From Roseovarius autotrophicus (lineage in GTDB: Bacteria > Pseudomonadota > Alphaproteobacteria > Rhodobacterales > Rhodobacteraceae), in NCBI RefSeq assembly GCF_018069895.1, contig NZ_JAGQDH010000001.1:310001-374000 (forward strand): a DNA stretch of 64,000 nt. Direction: 5' to 3'. This document shows positions 26,552 to 35,481 of this stretch, piece by piece. Within the stretch, counting starts at the first letter, position 1. The number at the start of each line of letters is the position of its first letter. The notes below the pieces were generated by a model. The model was given only the letters and a program-made list of their open reading frames with translations, was not told the DNA's origin and did not search any database. A program made the position numbers and the translations under genes.

Positions 26552-28006
26552 TCAGACCCCGCTTGCCGGAATGCCGCTGCGCTCCACGGGGCGCGACGCG
26601 GTCAGGTCCTTCCATTTCGACAGCGCCCGGTTCACCGTGCCGTTGCCCTCGCGCGCGACGAACTGACCATGACCCTCTCGGCTGTCCATCGCACCCTCGG
26701 TCACCGCCACATGCCCGCGCGTGATCGTATAGCGCGGCAGCCCCTTCACCTTCTGCCCCTCGAAGACGTTGTAATCTATGGCCGAGACCTGCGCGACGGC
26801 AGTGATGGTCTTTTCCAGCTCCGGGTCCCAGACCACGATATCGGCATCTGCGCCGGGGATGAGCGCGCCTTTCCTCGGATAACAGTTGAGGATCTTGGCC
26901 ACATTGGTCGAGGTCACCGCCACGAATTCCTCGGGCGTGAGCCGCCCTGTCCCCACCCCGTGTGTCCAGAGCATCGGCATCCTGTCCTCAAGCCCGCCGG
27001 TGCCGTTGGGGATCTTGGTGAAATCGCCCAGGCCAAAGCGCTTCTGCTCGGTAGTGAAGGCGCAGTGATCCGTGGCCACCACCGAAAGCGAGCCCGCCTG
27101 CAACCCCGCCCAGAGGCTTTCCTGATGTGCCTTGCTGCGGAAGGGCGGCGACATCACACGCCGCGCGGCATGGTCCCAGTCGGGGTGGAAATACGCGCTC
27201 TCGTCCAGCGTCAGATGCTGAATGAGCGGCTCGCCCCAGACCCGCTTGCCCTGCTGGCGCGCGCGCCGGATCGCCTCATGCGCCTCCTCGCAGGAGACAT
27301 GCACCACATAAAGCGGCACGCCCGCCATGTCCGCCACCATGATCGCGCGATTGACGGCTTCGCCTTCCACCTGCGGGGGGCGCGAATAGGCATGGGCCTC
27401 GGGTCCGGTATTGCCCTCGGCCAGAAGGCGCGCCGACAACTCCGCCACCACATCGCCGTTCTCGGCATGGACCATGGCGATGCCGCCCAGCTCCGCCAGA
27501 CGGCGGAAGCTTGCGTAAAGCTCGTCATCATTGACCATGAGCGCGCCCTTGTAGGCCATGAAATGCTTGAATGTGGTGATACCGCGCGTCTCGATCACCG
27601 TCTTCATCTCGTCAAAGACCTGCTCGCCCCACCATGTCACCGCCATGTGAAAGCTGTAGTCGCAATGCGCGCGGGTGGATTTGTTGTCCCACATCCGAAG
27701 CGCGTCCAGCAGTCCCTGACCCGGCGAGGGCAGCGCGAAATCCACCACCATGGTGGTGCCGCCCGCCAGCGCCGCGCGCGTGCCGCTGTCGAAATCGTCG
27801 CTGGAATAGGTGCCCATGAAGGGCATCTCCAGATGCGTATGCGGATCGATGCCCCCGGGCATGACATAACAGCCAGTGGCGTCAAGCTCTGTGCCGCCGG
27901 TGAGGCCCTCGCCGATCTCGGCGATCCGCTCCCCCTCGATCCGCAGATCGGCCTTGTAGCTGCGGTCATGGGTGACGATGGTGCCGTTCCTGATGATGAT
28001 GCTCAT
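26552..28006 (-). CDS. hydA: Dihydropyrimidinase (D-hydantoinase family)
   Basis: This enzyme opens dihydrouracil or dihydrothymine to N-carbamoyl-beta-alanine or its methyl derivative. The 484-residue amidohydrolase shows the metal-binding PGGIDPHTHLEMPF, the carbamylated-lysine region FKHFMAYKGALMV, MVHAENGDVVAELS and VVATDHCAFT. It is the second gene of the leftward arm of the pyrimidine locus, between the N-carbamoyl hydrolase and the transporter ATPase. Hydantoins are alternative substrates, but gene context favours pyrimidines. Confidence 0.95.
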   Translation of the reverse strand: MSIIIRNGTIVTHDRSYKADLRIEGERIAEIGEGLTGGTELDATGCYVMPGGIDPHTHLEMPFMGTYSSDDFDSGTRAALAGGTTMVVDFALPSPGQGLLDALRMWDNKSTRAHCDYSFHMAVTWWGEQVFDEMKTVIETRGITTFKHFMAYKGALMVNDDELYASFRRLAELGGIAMVHAENGDVVAELSARLLAEGNTGPEAHAYSRPPQVEGEAVNRAIMVADMAGVPLYVVHVSCEEAHEAIRRARQQGKRVWGEPLIQHLTLDESAYFHPDWDHAARRVMSPPFRSKAHQESLWAGLQAGSLSVVATDHCAFTTEQKRFGLGDFTKIPNGTGGLEDRMPMLWTHGVGTGRLTPEEFVAVTSTNVAKILNCYPRKGALIPGADADIVVWDPELEKTITAVAQVSAIDYNVFEGQKVKGLPRYTITRGHVAVTEGAMDSREGHGQFVAREGNGTVNRALSKWKDLTASRPVERSGIPASGV

Positions 28007-28064
28007 GCTGGTCTCCCTTTGGGGTGCGAATCGCCCCTCTGTCTTCGATACGCGCGCCCGGTCG

Positions 28065-29315
28065 TTACACCACCACCTCCGCCGTCTCGACCACCGCGTG
28101 AAAGAGAACCTCCGCCCCAGCCGTGGCCCAGCGGGGGGTGATCTCCTCGGCCTCGTTATGGCTGAGCCCGTCCTTGCAGGGGCACATCACCATGGTGGTG
28201 GGATACACCCGATTGATCCAGCACGCATCGTGCCCCGCCCCCGAGATCAGATCCGCATGGCTGTAGCCCAGACGCTCCGCCGCCTGTCGCACCCGTCCCA
28301 CCAGAACCTCGTCAAAGGCGGGCGGGTCGAAGAAGCCGACGATCTCGGAGCTGAATTTCACCCCGATATCAGCGCATATCCCCGGTGCAGTCTCGTTGAG
28401 TTCTTCCACCATCGCTTCCAGTGTCTCAAGCACGTGAGAGCGGAAATCGACCGTGAAAACAACCTTTTCGGGGATGATGTTGCGGCTGTTGGGATAGACA
28501 TCGATATGGCCGATGGCCCCCACCGCATTGGGCTGGTATTGCAGCGCGATCTCATGGACAAGCTCCGTCACCCGCGCCAGCGCCCGGCCGGCATTGCGGC
28601 GCATGTACATCGGCGTCGAGCCGGTATGGCTGCCCTTGCCGGTCACGGTGCATTCGATCCAGCGCAGCCCCTGCCCGTGGGTGACCACGCCCACATCCTT
28701 GCCCTCGGCCTCCAGAATCGGCCCCTGCTCGATATGCAGCTCGAAAAACGCGTGCATCTTTCGCGCGCCGACGGTCTCGGGGCCTTTCCAGCCGATCCGC
28801 TCCAACTCGTCGCCAAAGCGTTTGCCTTGCGCATCCACCCGGCCATAGGCCCAGTCGCGATCAAGCACGCCCGCAAACACGCCCGAGGCCAGCATCGCGG
28901 GGGCAAAGCGGGTGCCTTCCTCATTGGTCCAGTTGGTGACGACGATGGGATGTTTGGTCTTGATGTCCAGATCGTTGAGGGTGCGGATGATTTCCAGCCC
29001 CGCCAGCACGCCCAGCACGCCGTCATATTTTCCGCCCGTGGGCTGGGTGTCGAGATGGCTGCCCACATAGACCGGCAGCGCGTCAGGATCGGTGCCGGGG
29101 CGGGTGGCGAACATGGTGCCCATTTCGTCCACACCCATGCTCAACCCCGCCGCCTCGCACCAGGTCTGGAACAGCGCGCGCCCCTCGGCATCGGCATCGG
29201 TCAGGGTCTGGCGGTTGTTGCCACCCGCCACACCGGGGCCGATCTTCGCCATTTCCATCAGGCTGTCCCACAGCCGCTCTCCATTGATCCGAAGATTCTC
29301 GCCTGCTGCGGACAT
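28065..29315 (-). CDS. N-carbamoyl amino acid hydrolase / beta-ureidopropionase (Zn-dependent)
   Basis: This enzyme is predicted to hydrolyse N-carbamoyl-beta-alanine to beta-alanine, CO2 and ammonia, the last step of reductive pyrimidine breakdown. The 416-residue M20/amidase protein has YVGSHLDTQPTGGKYDGVLG, NEEGTRFAPAM, HIEQGPILEAEG and GAGHDACW as metal-site motifs. An ATG at 29315 with GGAGG eight bases upstream is preferred over an adjacent GTG at 29318. Allantoate amidohydrolase is a close relative and cannot be excluded from sequence alone. The RutR-like operator lies upstream. Confidence 0.93.
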   Translation of the reverse strand: MSAAGENLRINGERLWDSLMEMAKIGPGVAGGNNRQTLTDADAEGRALFQTWCEAAGLSMGVDEMGTMFATRPGTDPDALPVYVGSHLDTQPTGGKYDGVLGVLAGLEIIRTLNDLDIKTKHPIVVTNWTNEEGTRFAPAMLASGVFAGVLDRDWAYGRVDAQGKRFGDELERIGWKGPETVGARKMHAFFELHIEQGPILEAEGKDVGVVTHGQGLRWIECTVTGKGSHTGSTPMYMRRNAGRALARVTELVHEIALQYQPNAVGAIGHIDVYPNSRNIIPEKVVFTVDFRSHVLETLEAMVEELNETAPGICADIGVKFSSEIVGFFDPPAFDEVLVGRVRQAAERLGYSHADLISGAGHDACWINRVYPTTMVMCPCKDGLSHNEAEEITPRWATAGAEVLFHAVVETAEVVV

Positions 29316-29356
29316 CACACTATCCTCCTGCTGTTGACAACTTGGCTTGCCGCTTT

Positions 29357-29372
29357 TTTACCATTTGGTAAA
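29357..29372. promoter_or_regulatory. RutR-like operator 1 (TTTACCA-N2-TGGTAAA)
   Basis: This perfect 7-bp palindrome with a 2-base spacer lies between the divergent amidohydrolase (start 29315) and the RutR-like regulator. Its architecture matches the known E. coli RutR site TTGACCA-N2-TGGTCAA, with one base changed per half-site. It is well placed to control both directions. Confidence 0.82.
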
Positions 29373-29443
29373 GTCACGATTACCAATCGCCCCCAACCTG
29401 TCAAGGCTCGTCTGGGATCTGTCAAATTCGGCGCGTGCGCCTG

Positions 29444-30079
29444 ATGAAGGTTACAGCAAAATTGGACCACACCAGCCCGAAAAAGCCAAGCCGCATCCAG
29501 CAGAAGAACCGCAAGCGCATCCTCGACGCAGGCCTCGACGTGTTCTCGCAGCACGGCTATCGGGGCGCGACGCTCGACCAGATCGCCGAAGCTGCGGGCT
29601 TGTCGAAACCCAATATTCTCTACTATTTCACCGGCAAGGAGGATATCCACGTGACCCTGCTCAACGGGCTCATGCGGACATGGCTCGAGCCGCTCGAACG
29701 GATGGAAGCGGACGGCGAGCCCATGCAGGAACTCCTCGGCTATATCCGCCGCAAGTTGCAGATGAGCCGCGATTTCCCGCGAGAAAGCCGCCTGTTCGCC
29801 AATGAGATTTTGCAAGGCGCACCGCGCATGGCGCCGCATCTCGAAAGCGGCTTGAAGCCGCTCTTCGACCGCAAATGCCGGCTGATCGCCGGTTGGGTGG
29901 CCGCAGGCCGCCTTGCGCCGGTCGATCCGGGGCATCTCATCGTGTCGATCTGGGCCACAACGCAGCATTACGCCGATTTCGAGGCGCAACTGGCGGTGCT
30001 GATGCCCGACCGCGACGCCCTCTGGCAAGGCGCAGAGGCGCATCTGGAGGCGATGTTCCGAAAACTGCTCACGCCTTAA
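29444..30079 (+). CDS. RutR-like TetR family regulator of pyrimidine catabolism
   Basis: This 211-residue TetR regulator aligns along its length with E. coli RutR, the uracil-responsive repressor: HTH DQIAEAAGLSKPNILYYFTG and the RutR-type core SRDFPRESRLFANEILQGAP, LIVSIWATTQHYADF. It sits inside the pyrimidine-degradation locus, divergent from the amidohydrolase. The start is uncertain; an in-frame GTG at 29435 is possible and neither has a clear ribosome site. It probably represses both arms through the palindromes at 29357 and 33128. Confidence 0.9.
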   Translation: MKVTAKLDHTSPKKPSRIQQKNRKRILDAGLDVFSQHGYRGATLDQIAEAAGLSKPNILYYFTGKEDIHVTLLNGLMRTWLEPLERMEADGEPMQELLGYIRRKLQMSRDFPRESRLFANEILQGAPRMAPHLESGLKPLFDRKCRLIAGWVAAGRLAPVDPGHLIVSIWATTQHYADFEAQLAVLMPDRDALWQGAEAHLEAMFRKLLTP

Positions 30080-30090
30080 CCGGCAATTAA
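30076..30090. promoter_or_regulatory. CtrA-like box TTAA-N7-TTAA
   Basis: TTAA at 30076-30079 and TTAA at 30087-30090 are separated by 7 bases (CCGGCAA), matching the full CtrA consensus TTAA-N7-TTAA. The first half contains the TAA stop of the RutR-like gene. It lies 24 bases upstream of the 78-residue gene. An overlapping short inverted repeat CCGGCA/TGCCGG (30080-30099) could be an alternative explanation. Confidence 0.55.
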
Positions 30091-30114
30091 CCCTGCCGGG
30101 TCAAAGATCGGGGC

Positions 30115-30351
30115 ATGAGAGATTTCAGTCCCAGACCCATGCCGGTCAATCCCGCCTGGTGCACCCGGATCTTCGGCGCGAGGGCCGCGCAAACGGGCGG
30201 CGTCGTGCGCCGCAAGAAAACGGACGTTCACCGCGAGATCGGCTATGACGCCTTTGTCGCCGAGGTGCGGGCGCGTGGCTTTCACCTGATCGAATGCGGC
30301 GATCAGTATCTCGTCATCTGCCATGACGGCCATCTGCGCGTGATCTGTTGA
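30115..30351 (+). CDS. Conserved-looking small hypothetical protein (78 aa)
   Basis: This short basic protein begins MRDFSPRPMPVNPAWCTRIF and ends with a compact segment ECGDQYLVICHDGHLRVIC rich in Cys, His and hydrophobic residues. I recognise no functional domain and do not assign one. A CtrA-like box precedes it. If the box covers a -35 region, transcription would start near the annotated ATG, so an internal start at 30139 is possible. It is convergent with preA, with two strong hairpins between. Confidence 0.65.
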   Translation: MRDFSPRPMPVNPAWCTRIFGARAAQTGGVVRRKKTDVHREIGYDAFVAEVRARGFHLIECGDQYLVICHDGHLRVIC

Positions 30352-30357
30352 GGCGCG

Positions 30358-30420
30358 GGCGAGAAAATTCGGACGAATTTTCTCGCCACCCCGAGATTTT
30401 TCGAACGAAAAATCTCGGGG
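30358..30420. terminator. Double bidirectional hairpin between convergent genes
   Basis: Two near-contiguous perfect inverted repeats are present: a 14-bp stem (GGCGAGAAAATTCG at 30358-30371 with 30374-30387) and a 15-bp stem (CCCCGAGATTTTTCG at 30389-30403 with 30406-30420). Each stem carries A/T runs on both strands, giving terminator-like T tracts in either direction. They separate the 78-aa gene from preA. Confidence 0.7.
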
Positions 30421-30423
30421 GCC

Positions 30424-31728
30424 TCACTCTGCAGCGCAAACACCCGGATTGTTGGGATGCGTCGTCCAGTCGGCGTGCTGCCCTTCAACCGCGCGCCCGG
30501 TGCGCGGATCGACCGTGCCCGGTGACATCTCGACCATGGTGATGCAGCCCGCCACCGGACAAACATTGACACACAGATTGCAGGCCACGCATTCCTCGTC
30601 CTTGACGGTAAAGACCCGCTCGGGCGACATGGCGATCGCCTGATGGCTGGTGTCCTCGCAGGCGGCATAGCAGCGCCCGCACTTGATGCAGGCCTCCTCG
30701 TTGATCCGCGCCTTGGTCACATAGTTGAGGTTGAGGTTCTGCCAGTCCGACAGGTTCGGCACCGCGCGCCCGACAAGCGCCTCCACCGATCCCAGCCCCT
30801 TTTCGTCAAGATACTGCGACAGGCCCGAAATCATCTCCTGCACCACCTTGAAGCCATAGGTCATCGCCGCCGTGCAGACCTGCACATTGCCCGCACCGAG
30901 CGCAATGAACTCGGCCGCGTCGCGCCAAGTTGTCACACCACCGATCCCCGAGATCGGCAGCCCGGCAAGCGAGGGCGTGCGCGCGATCTCGGCCACCATG
31001 TTGAGCGCGATGGGTTTCACCGCCGGGCCGCAATACCCGCCATGCGCGCCCTTGCCGTCGATGGTGGGTTCGGGCGCGAAGAGATCGAGATCGACCGAGG
31101 TGATCGAATTGATCGTGTTGATCAGGCTCACCGCATCCGCGCCGCCATCTTTCGCCGCTTGCGCGGGCTTGCGGATATCGGTGATGTTGGGGGTGAGCTT
31201 GACGATCACCGGCAGGCCGGAATGGGTCTTGCACCATTCGGTCACCTGTTGCACGTAATCGGGCACCTGCCCCACCGCGCTGCCCATGCCGCGCTCGCTC
31301 ATCCCGTGGGGGCAGCCGAAGTTGAGTTCCACCCCGTCGCAGCCGGTATCCTCGACACGGGCCAGGATATCCTTCCACGCGCCTTCGTTCATCGGCACCA
31401 TCAGGCTCACCACCAGCGCCCGGTCGGGCCAGTCGCGCTTGACGCGGGTGATCTCCTCAAGATTGACGTCAAGCGGGCGGTCGGTGATCAACTCGATATT
31501 GTTCATGCCCAGAAGCCGCCGATCCGCCCCCCAGACCGCGCCATAGCGCGGGCCGTTGACATTGACGACGGGCGGCCCGTCCTCGCCCAGGGTCTTCCAG
31601 ACCACCCCGCCCCAGCCCGCCTCGAAGGCGCGGCGCACGTTGTATTCCTTGTCCGTGGGCGGGGCCGATGCCAGCCAGAACGGGTTGGGGGATGTGATCC
31701 CGATGAAGGTCGTGGTCAGGTCAGCCAT
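30424..31728 (-). CDS. preA: NAD-dependent dihydropyrimidine dehydrogenase subunit PreA
   Basis: This is the catalytic subunit reducing uracil or thymine to the dihydro base. The 434-residue protein is a class 1 dihydroorotate-dehydrogenase-like FMN barrel (active region ELNFGCPHGMSERGMGSAVG) followed by a C-terminal two-[4Fe-4S] ferredoxin domain (CIKCGRCYAAC and CVACNLCVNVCP). It sits 3 bases after preT, together a two-gene operon that starts the pyrimidine pathway. Confidence 0.96.
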   Translation of the reverse strand: MADLTTTFIGITSPNPFWLASAPPTDKEYNVRRAFEAGWGGVVWKTLGEDGPPVVNVNGPRYGAVWGADRRLLGMNNIELITDRPLDVNLEEITRVKRDWPDRALVVSLMVPMNEGAWKDILARVEDTGCDGVELNFGCPHGMSERGMGSAVGQVPDYVQQVTEWCKTHSGLPVIVKLTPNITDIRKPAQAAKDGGADAVSLINTINSITSVDLDLFAPEPTIDGKGAHGGYCGPAVKPIALNMVAEIARTPSLAGLPISGIGGVTTWRDAAEFIALGAGNVQVCTAAMTYGFKVVQEMISGLSQYLDEKGLGSVEALVGRAVPNLSDWQNLNLNYVTKARINEEACIKCGRCYAACEDTSHQAIAMSPERVFTVKDEECVACNLCVNVCPVAGCITMVEMSPGTVDPRTGRAVEGQHADWTTHPNNPGVCAAE

Positions 31729-31731
31729 GGC

Positions 31732-33060
31732 TCAGCCCTCCGCCATCAGCATTGCATGGATATCCTCGGCGGCATCGCGCCCCTCGGCCACCGCCGTCAC
31801 CGTGAGATCGTCGCCGCCCGCGGCGCAATCGCCCCCGGCCCAGACGCGCGCCAAGCTGGTGCGTCCGGCTCCGCTCACGCGGATCTTGCCGCCCTCCCGC
31901 TCGGGCAGGTCCGCGCCCGCAAGCCTCTGGCCGATGGCACGCAGCACCTGATCAGCGGCAAGGCGAAATCGCTCGCCCGTGGGCCGCAGATCGTCATCCG
32001 TATATTCGAACTCGATCTCGCGCACCGCGCCGTTGCCATGCACCGCGACGGGGCTGGCATTGGTGATGATGCGCACGCCTTTCGAGGCCGCCAGATCCTG
32101 CTCATAGCGGCTTGCGTTCATCCGCGCGCGGCCGCGGCGATAGACCAGTGTCACGTTGAGCGCGCCAAGCAGTTTCGCCTGCACCGCCGCGTCGATCGCC
32201 GTCATGCCGCCGCCGATCACCACCACGTCGCGCCCCACCGGCAGCGCGCGAAGATCGCCCGCCTGCCGCAATTCCGCGATGAAACCTGTTGCGTCCTCGA
32301 CGCCCTCCTTCTCTTCGCCCGGCGCACCAAGCGCGTTGACCCCGCCAAGGCCGATCCCGAGAAATATCGCGTCATACTCGGCACGCAGCGCCTCAAGCGT
32401 CAGCTCACGCCCGAGCGCGGTGCCCGCGCGCAGCGCGATCCCGCCAATCTCCAGAAGCCACGCCACCTCCGCCTGCGCGAACCCATCGGGCGTCTTGTAG
32501 GCGGCGATGCCGAACTCGTTCAGCCCGCCGGGCTTCGGGCGGGCATCGAAAATCACCACCTCGTGCCCCTTCATCGCCAACCGGTGCGCGCACGCCAGCC
32601 CCGCAGGCCCCGCCCCCACCACCGCCACGCGCCGCCCCGTGGGGGCCGCGCGCGTGAACGGATGGCCGCCCGCCGCCATCAGCGTGTCGGTGGCATAGCG
32701 CTGCAATTGCCCGATCTTGACCGGCTTGCCCTCCGCCGCCTCGCGCACGCAGGCTTCCTCGCAAAGCGTCTCTGTCGGGCAGACACGGGCGCACATGCCG
32801 CCAAGGATGTTCTGATCGAAAATCGTGGCCGCCGCCGCCTCTGGCGTGCCGGTGGCGATCTGCCGGATGAAAAGCGGGATGTCGATGCTGGTGGGACAGG
32901 CCGTGATGCAGGGCGCATCATGACAGAAATAACAGCGGTCCGCCTCTACCCGCGCCTCATGCGCATCAAGCCTCGGGTGCAGGTCCGCGAAATTCCGGGC
33001 GTAGTCCTCGGGCGTCAGCCGACCCGCGACAATGCCCGGCGTAAGCGCATTCGCAGCCAT
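31732..33060 (-). CDS. preT: NAD-dependent dihydropyrimidine dehydrogenase subunit PreT
   Basis: This is the NADH-oxidising flavoprotein partner of PreA, 442 residues. Cysteine clusters C43, C46, C51, C55 and C90, C94, C100, C104 fit the N-terminal [4Fe-4S] region of GltD-like proteins. They precede FAD-binding VAVVGAGPAGLACAHRLA (about 145-160) and the second dinucleotide motif VVVIGGGMTAIDAA. A degenerate copy of the RutR-like palindrome lies about 70 bases upstream, so preTA is probably in the same regulon. Confidence 0.95.
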   Translation of the reverse strand: MAANALTPGIVAGRLTPEDYARNFADLHPRLDAHEARVEADRCYFCHDAPCITACPTSIDIPLFIRQIATGTPEAAAATIFDQNILGGMCARVCPTETLCEEACVREAAEGKPVKIGQLQRYATDTLMAAGGHPFTRAAPTGRRVAVVGAGPAGLACAHRLAMKGHEVVIFDARPKPGGLNEFGIAAYKTPDGFAQAEVAWLLEIGGIALRAGTALGRELTLEALRAEYDAIFLGIGLGGVNALGAPGEEKEGVEDATGFIAELRQAGDLRALPVGRDVVVIGGGMTAIDAAVQAKLLGALNVTLVYRRGRARMNASRYEQDLAASKGVRIITNASPVAVHGNGAVREIEFEYTDDDLRPTGERFRLAADQVLRAIGQRLAGADLPEREGGKIRVSGAGRTSLARVWAGGDCAAGGDDLTVTAVAEGRDAAEDIHAMLMAEG

Positions 33061-33127
33061 TTGATCCTCTCCTGTTGGTGCCTCTCGGGTGCCTTCTGGC
33101 CAGGATCAGTATTCCACGTTTAAATTT

Positions 33128-33143
33128 TTTATCAATCGGTAAA
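33128..33143. promoter_or_regulatory. RutR-like operator 2 (TTTATCA-N2-CGGTAAA)
   Basis: This sequence matches the perfect palindrome at 29357-29372 at 12 of 14 arm positions, with the same 2-base spacer. It lies upstream of preT in an AT-rich stretch suitable for a promoter. The match suggests that one RutR-like regulator controls both arms of the pyrimidine locus. Confidence 0.65.
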
Positions 33144-33166
33144 ATTTATCGACGCAAAACCCGCCG

Positions 33167-34309
33167 CTACTCCGCCAGCGCCTGCGCCAGATCTGCCCGC
33201 AGATCCGCCATATCCTCGATCCCGACCGAGACCCGGATCAGGTTTTCCGGTATCCCGGTATGCGGCTCGATGGTGTGGCGATGCTCCACCAGGCTCTCCA
33301 CCCCGCCCAGCGAGGTTGCCCGATGAAACAGCCGCAGCCGCCCCATCACGTCGAGCGTCCGCGCCCGGTCGCCCCTGACGAGGAATGACAGCAGATAACC
33401 AAAGCCATGCGGCATCTGCCGCGCCGCAACGTCATGGCCGTCATGGCTTGCCAGCCCCGGATAGAACACCGCCGCCACGCCGTCATGCGCCTCCAGCCAG
33501 GTCGCCAGCGCCAGCGCGCTTGCGCACATCCGCTCTACCCGCAAGGGCAATGTCCGCATCCCCCGCATCAGAAGCCACGCCTCGAACGGCCCGAGAATGG
33601 CCCCCGCATCGTGCCGGTCCACGGCAATCTCCTGCCACATCGGCAGGCTCGGCTCGCGGCACGACAGCGCACCGGCCAGCACGTCCGAATGTCCGTTCAA
33701 TGCCTTCGTCGCCGAATGCATCGAGATATCCGCCCCCAGTTCCAGCGCCCGCGTCAGCACCGGCGTCGCCGCCGTGCCATCGACCACCAGCACCGCGCCC
33801 GCCTTGTGCGCCATGCCCGCCGCCGCCGTGATATCGACGGTGCGCAACCACGGATTCGACGGTGTCTCGATCCAGACCATATCCGCCGAGGAGCGGCACG
33901 CCTCCGCCAGCGCGCCCGCGTCGCTCGCCTCCACCTCGTCGAGCAGGATCGCGCGGCGCACGCAATACTCGCGCACCCATTTCAGCGTGCCCCAGTAGAT
34001 GCCGGTCTGCATCACCACCCGCGCGCCCGAAGGCAACGCCCGGAACACCGCCGCCACCGCCGCCATGCCGGACGGAAACAGCAGGCTTGCCGCCGCGCCT
34101 TCAAGCTGCCGAATCACCTCCTCGGCCTGTCGCACGGTCTCGTTATGGTCGCGCCCATAGACATTCTCGGGGCGGATCAGCCCGTAATCCTCGCCCCGCA
34201 GATAGGTCGTGGCCAGGCTGATCCCCGGCACCACGCCGCCTGTCTCTCGATCGGTCGCGCCTGCCGCCTGCGCGGCGATGGTGGCTGGGCTCAGATCCGT
34301 ATTGCTCAT
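33167..34309 (-). CDS. Cys/Met-metabolism PLP-dependent enzyme
   Basis: This 380-residue aminotransferase-fold trans-sulfuration enzyme has a PLP-lysine region [18 protein letters not shown] and the upstream motif [17 protein letters not shown], with [16 protein letters not shown] near the N-terminus. Candidates are cystathionine gamma-synthase, cystathionine beta-lyase, O-acylhomoserine sulfhydrylase or methionine gamma-lyase; sequence reading cannot decide. The start [10 protein letters not shown] at 34309 overlaps the anmK stop by 4 bases, a curious coupling of sulfur metabolism with wall recycling. Confidence 0.88.
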   Translation of the reverse strand: MSNTDLSPATIAAQAAGATDRETGGVVPGISLATTYLRGEDYGLIRPENVYGRDHNETVRQAEEVIRQLEGAAASLLFPSGMAAVAAVFRALPSGARVVMQTGIYWGTLKWVREYCVRRAILLDEVEASDAGALAEACRSSADMVWIETPSNPWLRTVDITAAAGMAHKAGAVLVVDGTAATPVLTRALELGADISMHSATKALNGHSDVLAGALSCREPSLPMWQEIAVDRHDAGAILGPFEAWLLMRGMRTLPLRVERMCASALALATWLEAHDGVAAVFYPGLASHDGHDVAARQMPHGFGYLLSFLVRGDRARTLDVMGRLRLFHRATSLGGVESLVEHRHTIEPHTGIPENLIRVSVGIEDMADLRADLAQALAE

Positions 34310-35418
34310 GTCGTTTCCCTTTCCATGGGGCGGCTCAGCGTGCCCCCCGCAACCGCGGCGCGAACCCCGGTCGTGCCGGGGCACGAGGTGGGCAGCCCCC
34401 GCGCCACCCGCACCGCCAGATGCGCGAAGGCCTGCGCCTCGAGCATGTCACCGTCCAGCCCCACATCCTCGACGGGCCCCACCGGACAATCCAGCGCGGC
34501 CGCCAGCATTGCCATCATCACCGGGTTGCGCCGTCCGCCGCCGCAGACCAGCACCCGCTCGGGGCGCATCGGACAATGCTCCATCCCGCGCATCACCGCC
34601 GAGGCCGCCATCGCCGTCAGTGTCGCCGCCGCATCCGCATCGCTCAATTCGTCCACAAGCGCGATCATCTCGGCAAACGCGTCGCGGTCAAGCGATTTGG
34701 GTGGAATCCGCGCAAAATACGGTTCGTCGAGAAACAACTCCAGCGCGCCCTGCGCCACCTTGCCCCGCCGCGCCTGCGCCCCGTCACGGTCACAGGCCAC
34801 GCCCCGCCGCGCGCGCATCAGGTCGTTGAGCGGCGCGTTGGCTGGCCCTGTGTCGAACGCCAGCAGCGCGCCATCGTCCTCGGGCCGCGCGCGGCGCGGG
34901 TCCACCCATGTCAGGTTCCCCACGCCGCCCAGATTGAGAAAGGCCAGCGGCCGCGTGGCCCCGATCCAGCGCGCGCAGGCGAAATGGTAGAACGGCGCCA
35001 GCGGCGCCCCCTCTCCCCCCAGCCGCACATCGGCGCTGCGGAAATCCCAGACCACCGGCAGGCCAAGCGCCGCCGCCAGGCGCGCGCCATCCCCCGCCTG
35101 ATGGGTGCCGCGCCCCTGCGGCTCGTGTGCCAGCGTCTGCCCGTGAAACCCGACAAGCGCCGCGCCCGTGAATCCGCCCAACACCTCGATATGCGCCGCC
35201 TCAACCACGGCCTCGGCCGCAGCCACCTCCGGTGCGCCGGGCCAGCAGCCACGGGCGGCATGCAGCACCTTCGCCTCCTGTGCCGAATAGGGCCGATAGG
35301 CGGAGGGGCCAAATCCGAATATCTCATGGCCATCGGTCTCGATCATGGCCGCGTCCACCCCGTCAAGCGAGGTGCCCGACATCGCGCCCAAGGCCCAGAG
35401 CCGCCCCGCTTTCAACAT
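34306..35418 (-). CDS. anmK: Anhydro-N-acetylmuramic acid kinase
   Basis: This enzyme phosphorylates 1,6-anhydro-MurNAc during peptidoglycan recycling. The 370-residue ASKHA-fold protein has [18 protein letters not shown] at the N-terminus, [40 protein letters not shown] and [12 protein letters not shown]. The ATG at 35418 starts the conserved sequence. It is divergent from tyrS and its stop overlaps the next gene's start. Confidence 0.95.
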   Translation of the reverse strand: MLKAGRLWALGAMSGTSLDGVDAAMIETDGHEIFGFGPSAYRPYSAQEAKVLHAARGCWPGAPEVAAAEAVVEAAHIEVLGGFTGAALVGFHGQTLAHEPQGRGTHQAGDGARLAAALGLPVVWDFRSADVRLGGEGAPLAPFYHFACARWIGATRPLAFLNLGGVGNLTWVDPRRARPEDDGALLAFDTGPANAPLNDLMRARRGVACDRDGAQARRGKVAQGALELFLDEPYFARIPPKSLDRDAFAEMIALVDELSDADAAATLTAMAASAVMRGMEHCPMRPERVLVCGGGRRNPVMMAMLAAALDCPVGPVEDVGLDGDMLEAQAFAHLAVRVARGLPTSCPGTTGVRAAVAGGTLSRPMERETT

Positions 35419-35481
35419 GCCCTTTTCCTTCACCGCCCGACTGCCTATACATGCCGCGCAATCGCAGACGGGACAAGCACC

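Noticed and set aside
34420-35481. An N-terminal extension of more than 350 codons in front of TyrS
   Set aside because: It is the antisense of anmK. The conserved TyrS start is at 35482 and has the normal length for the family.
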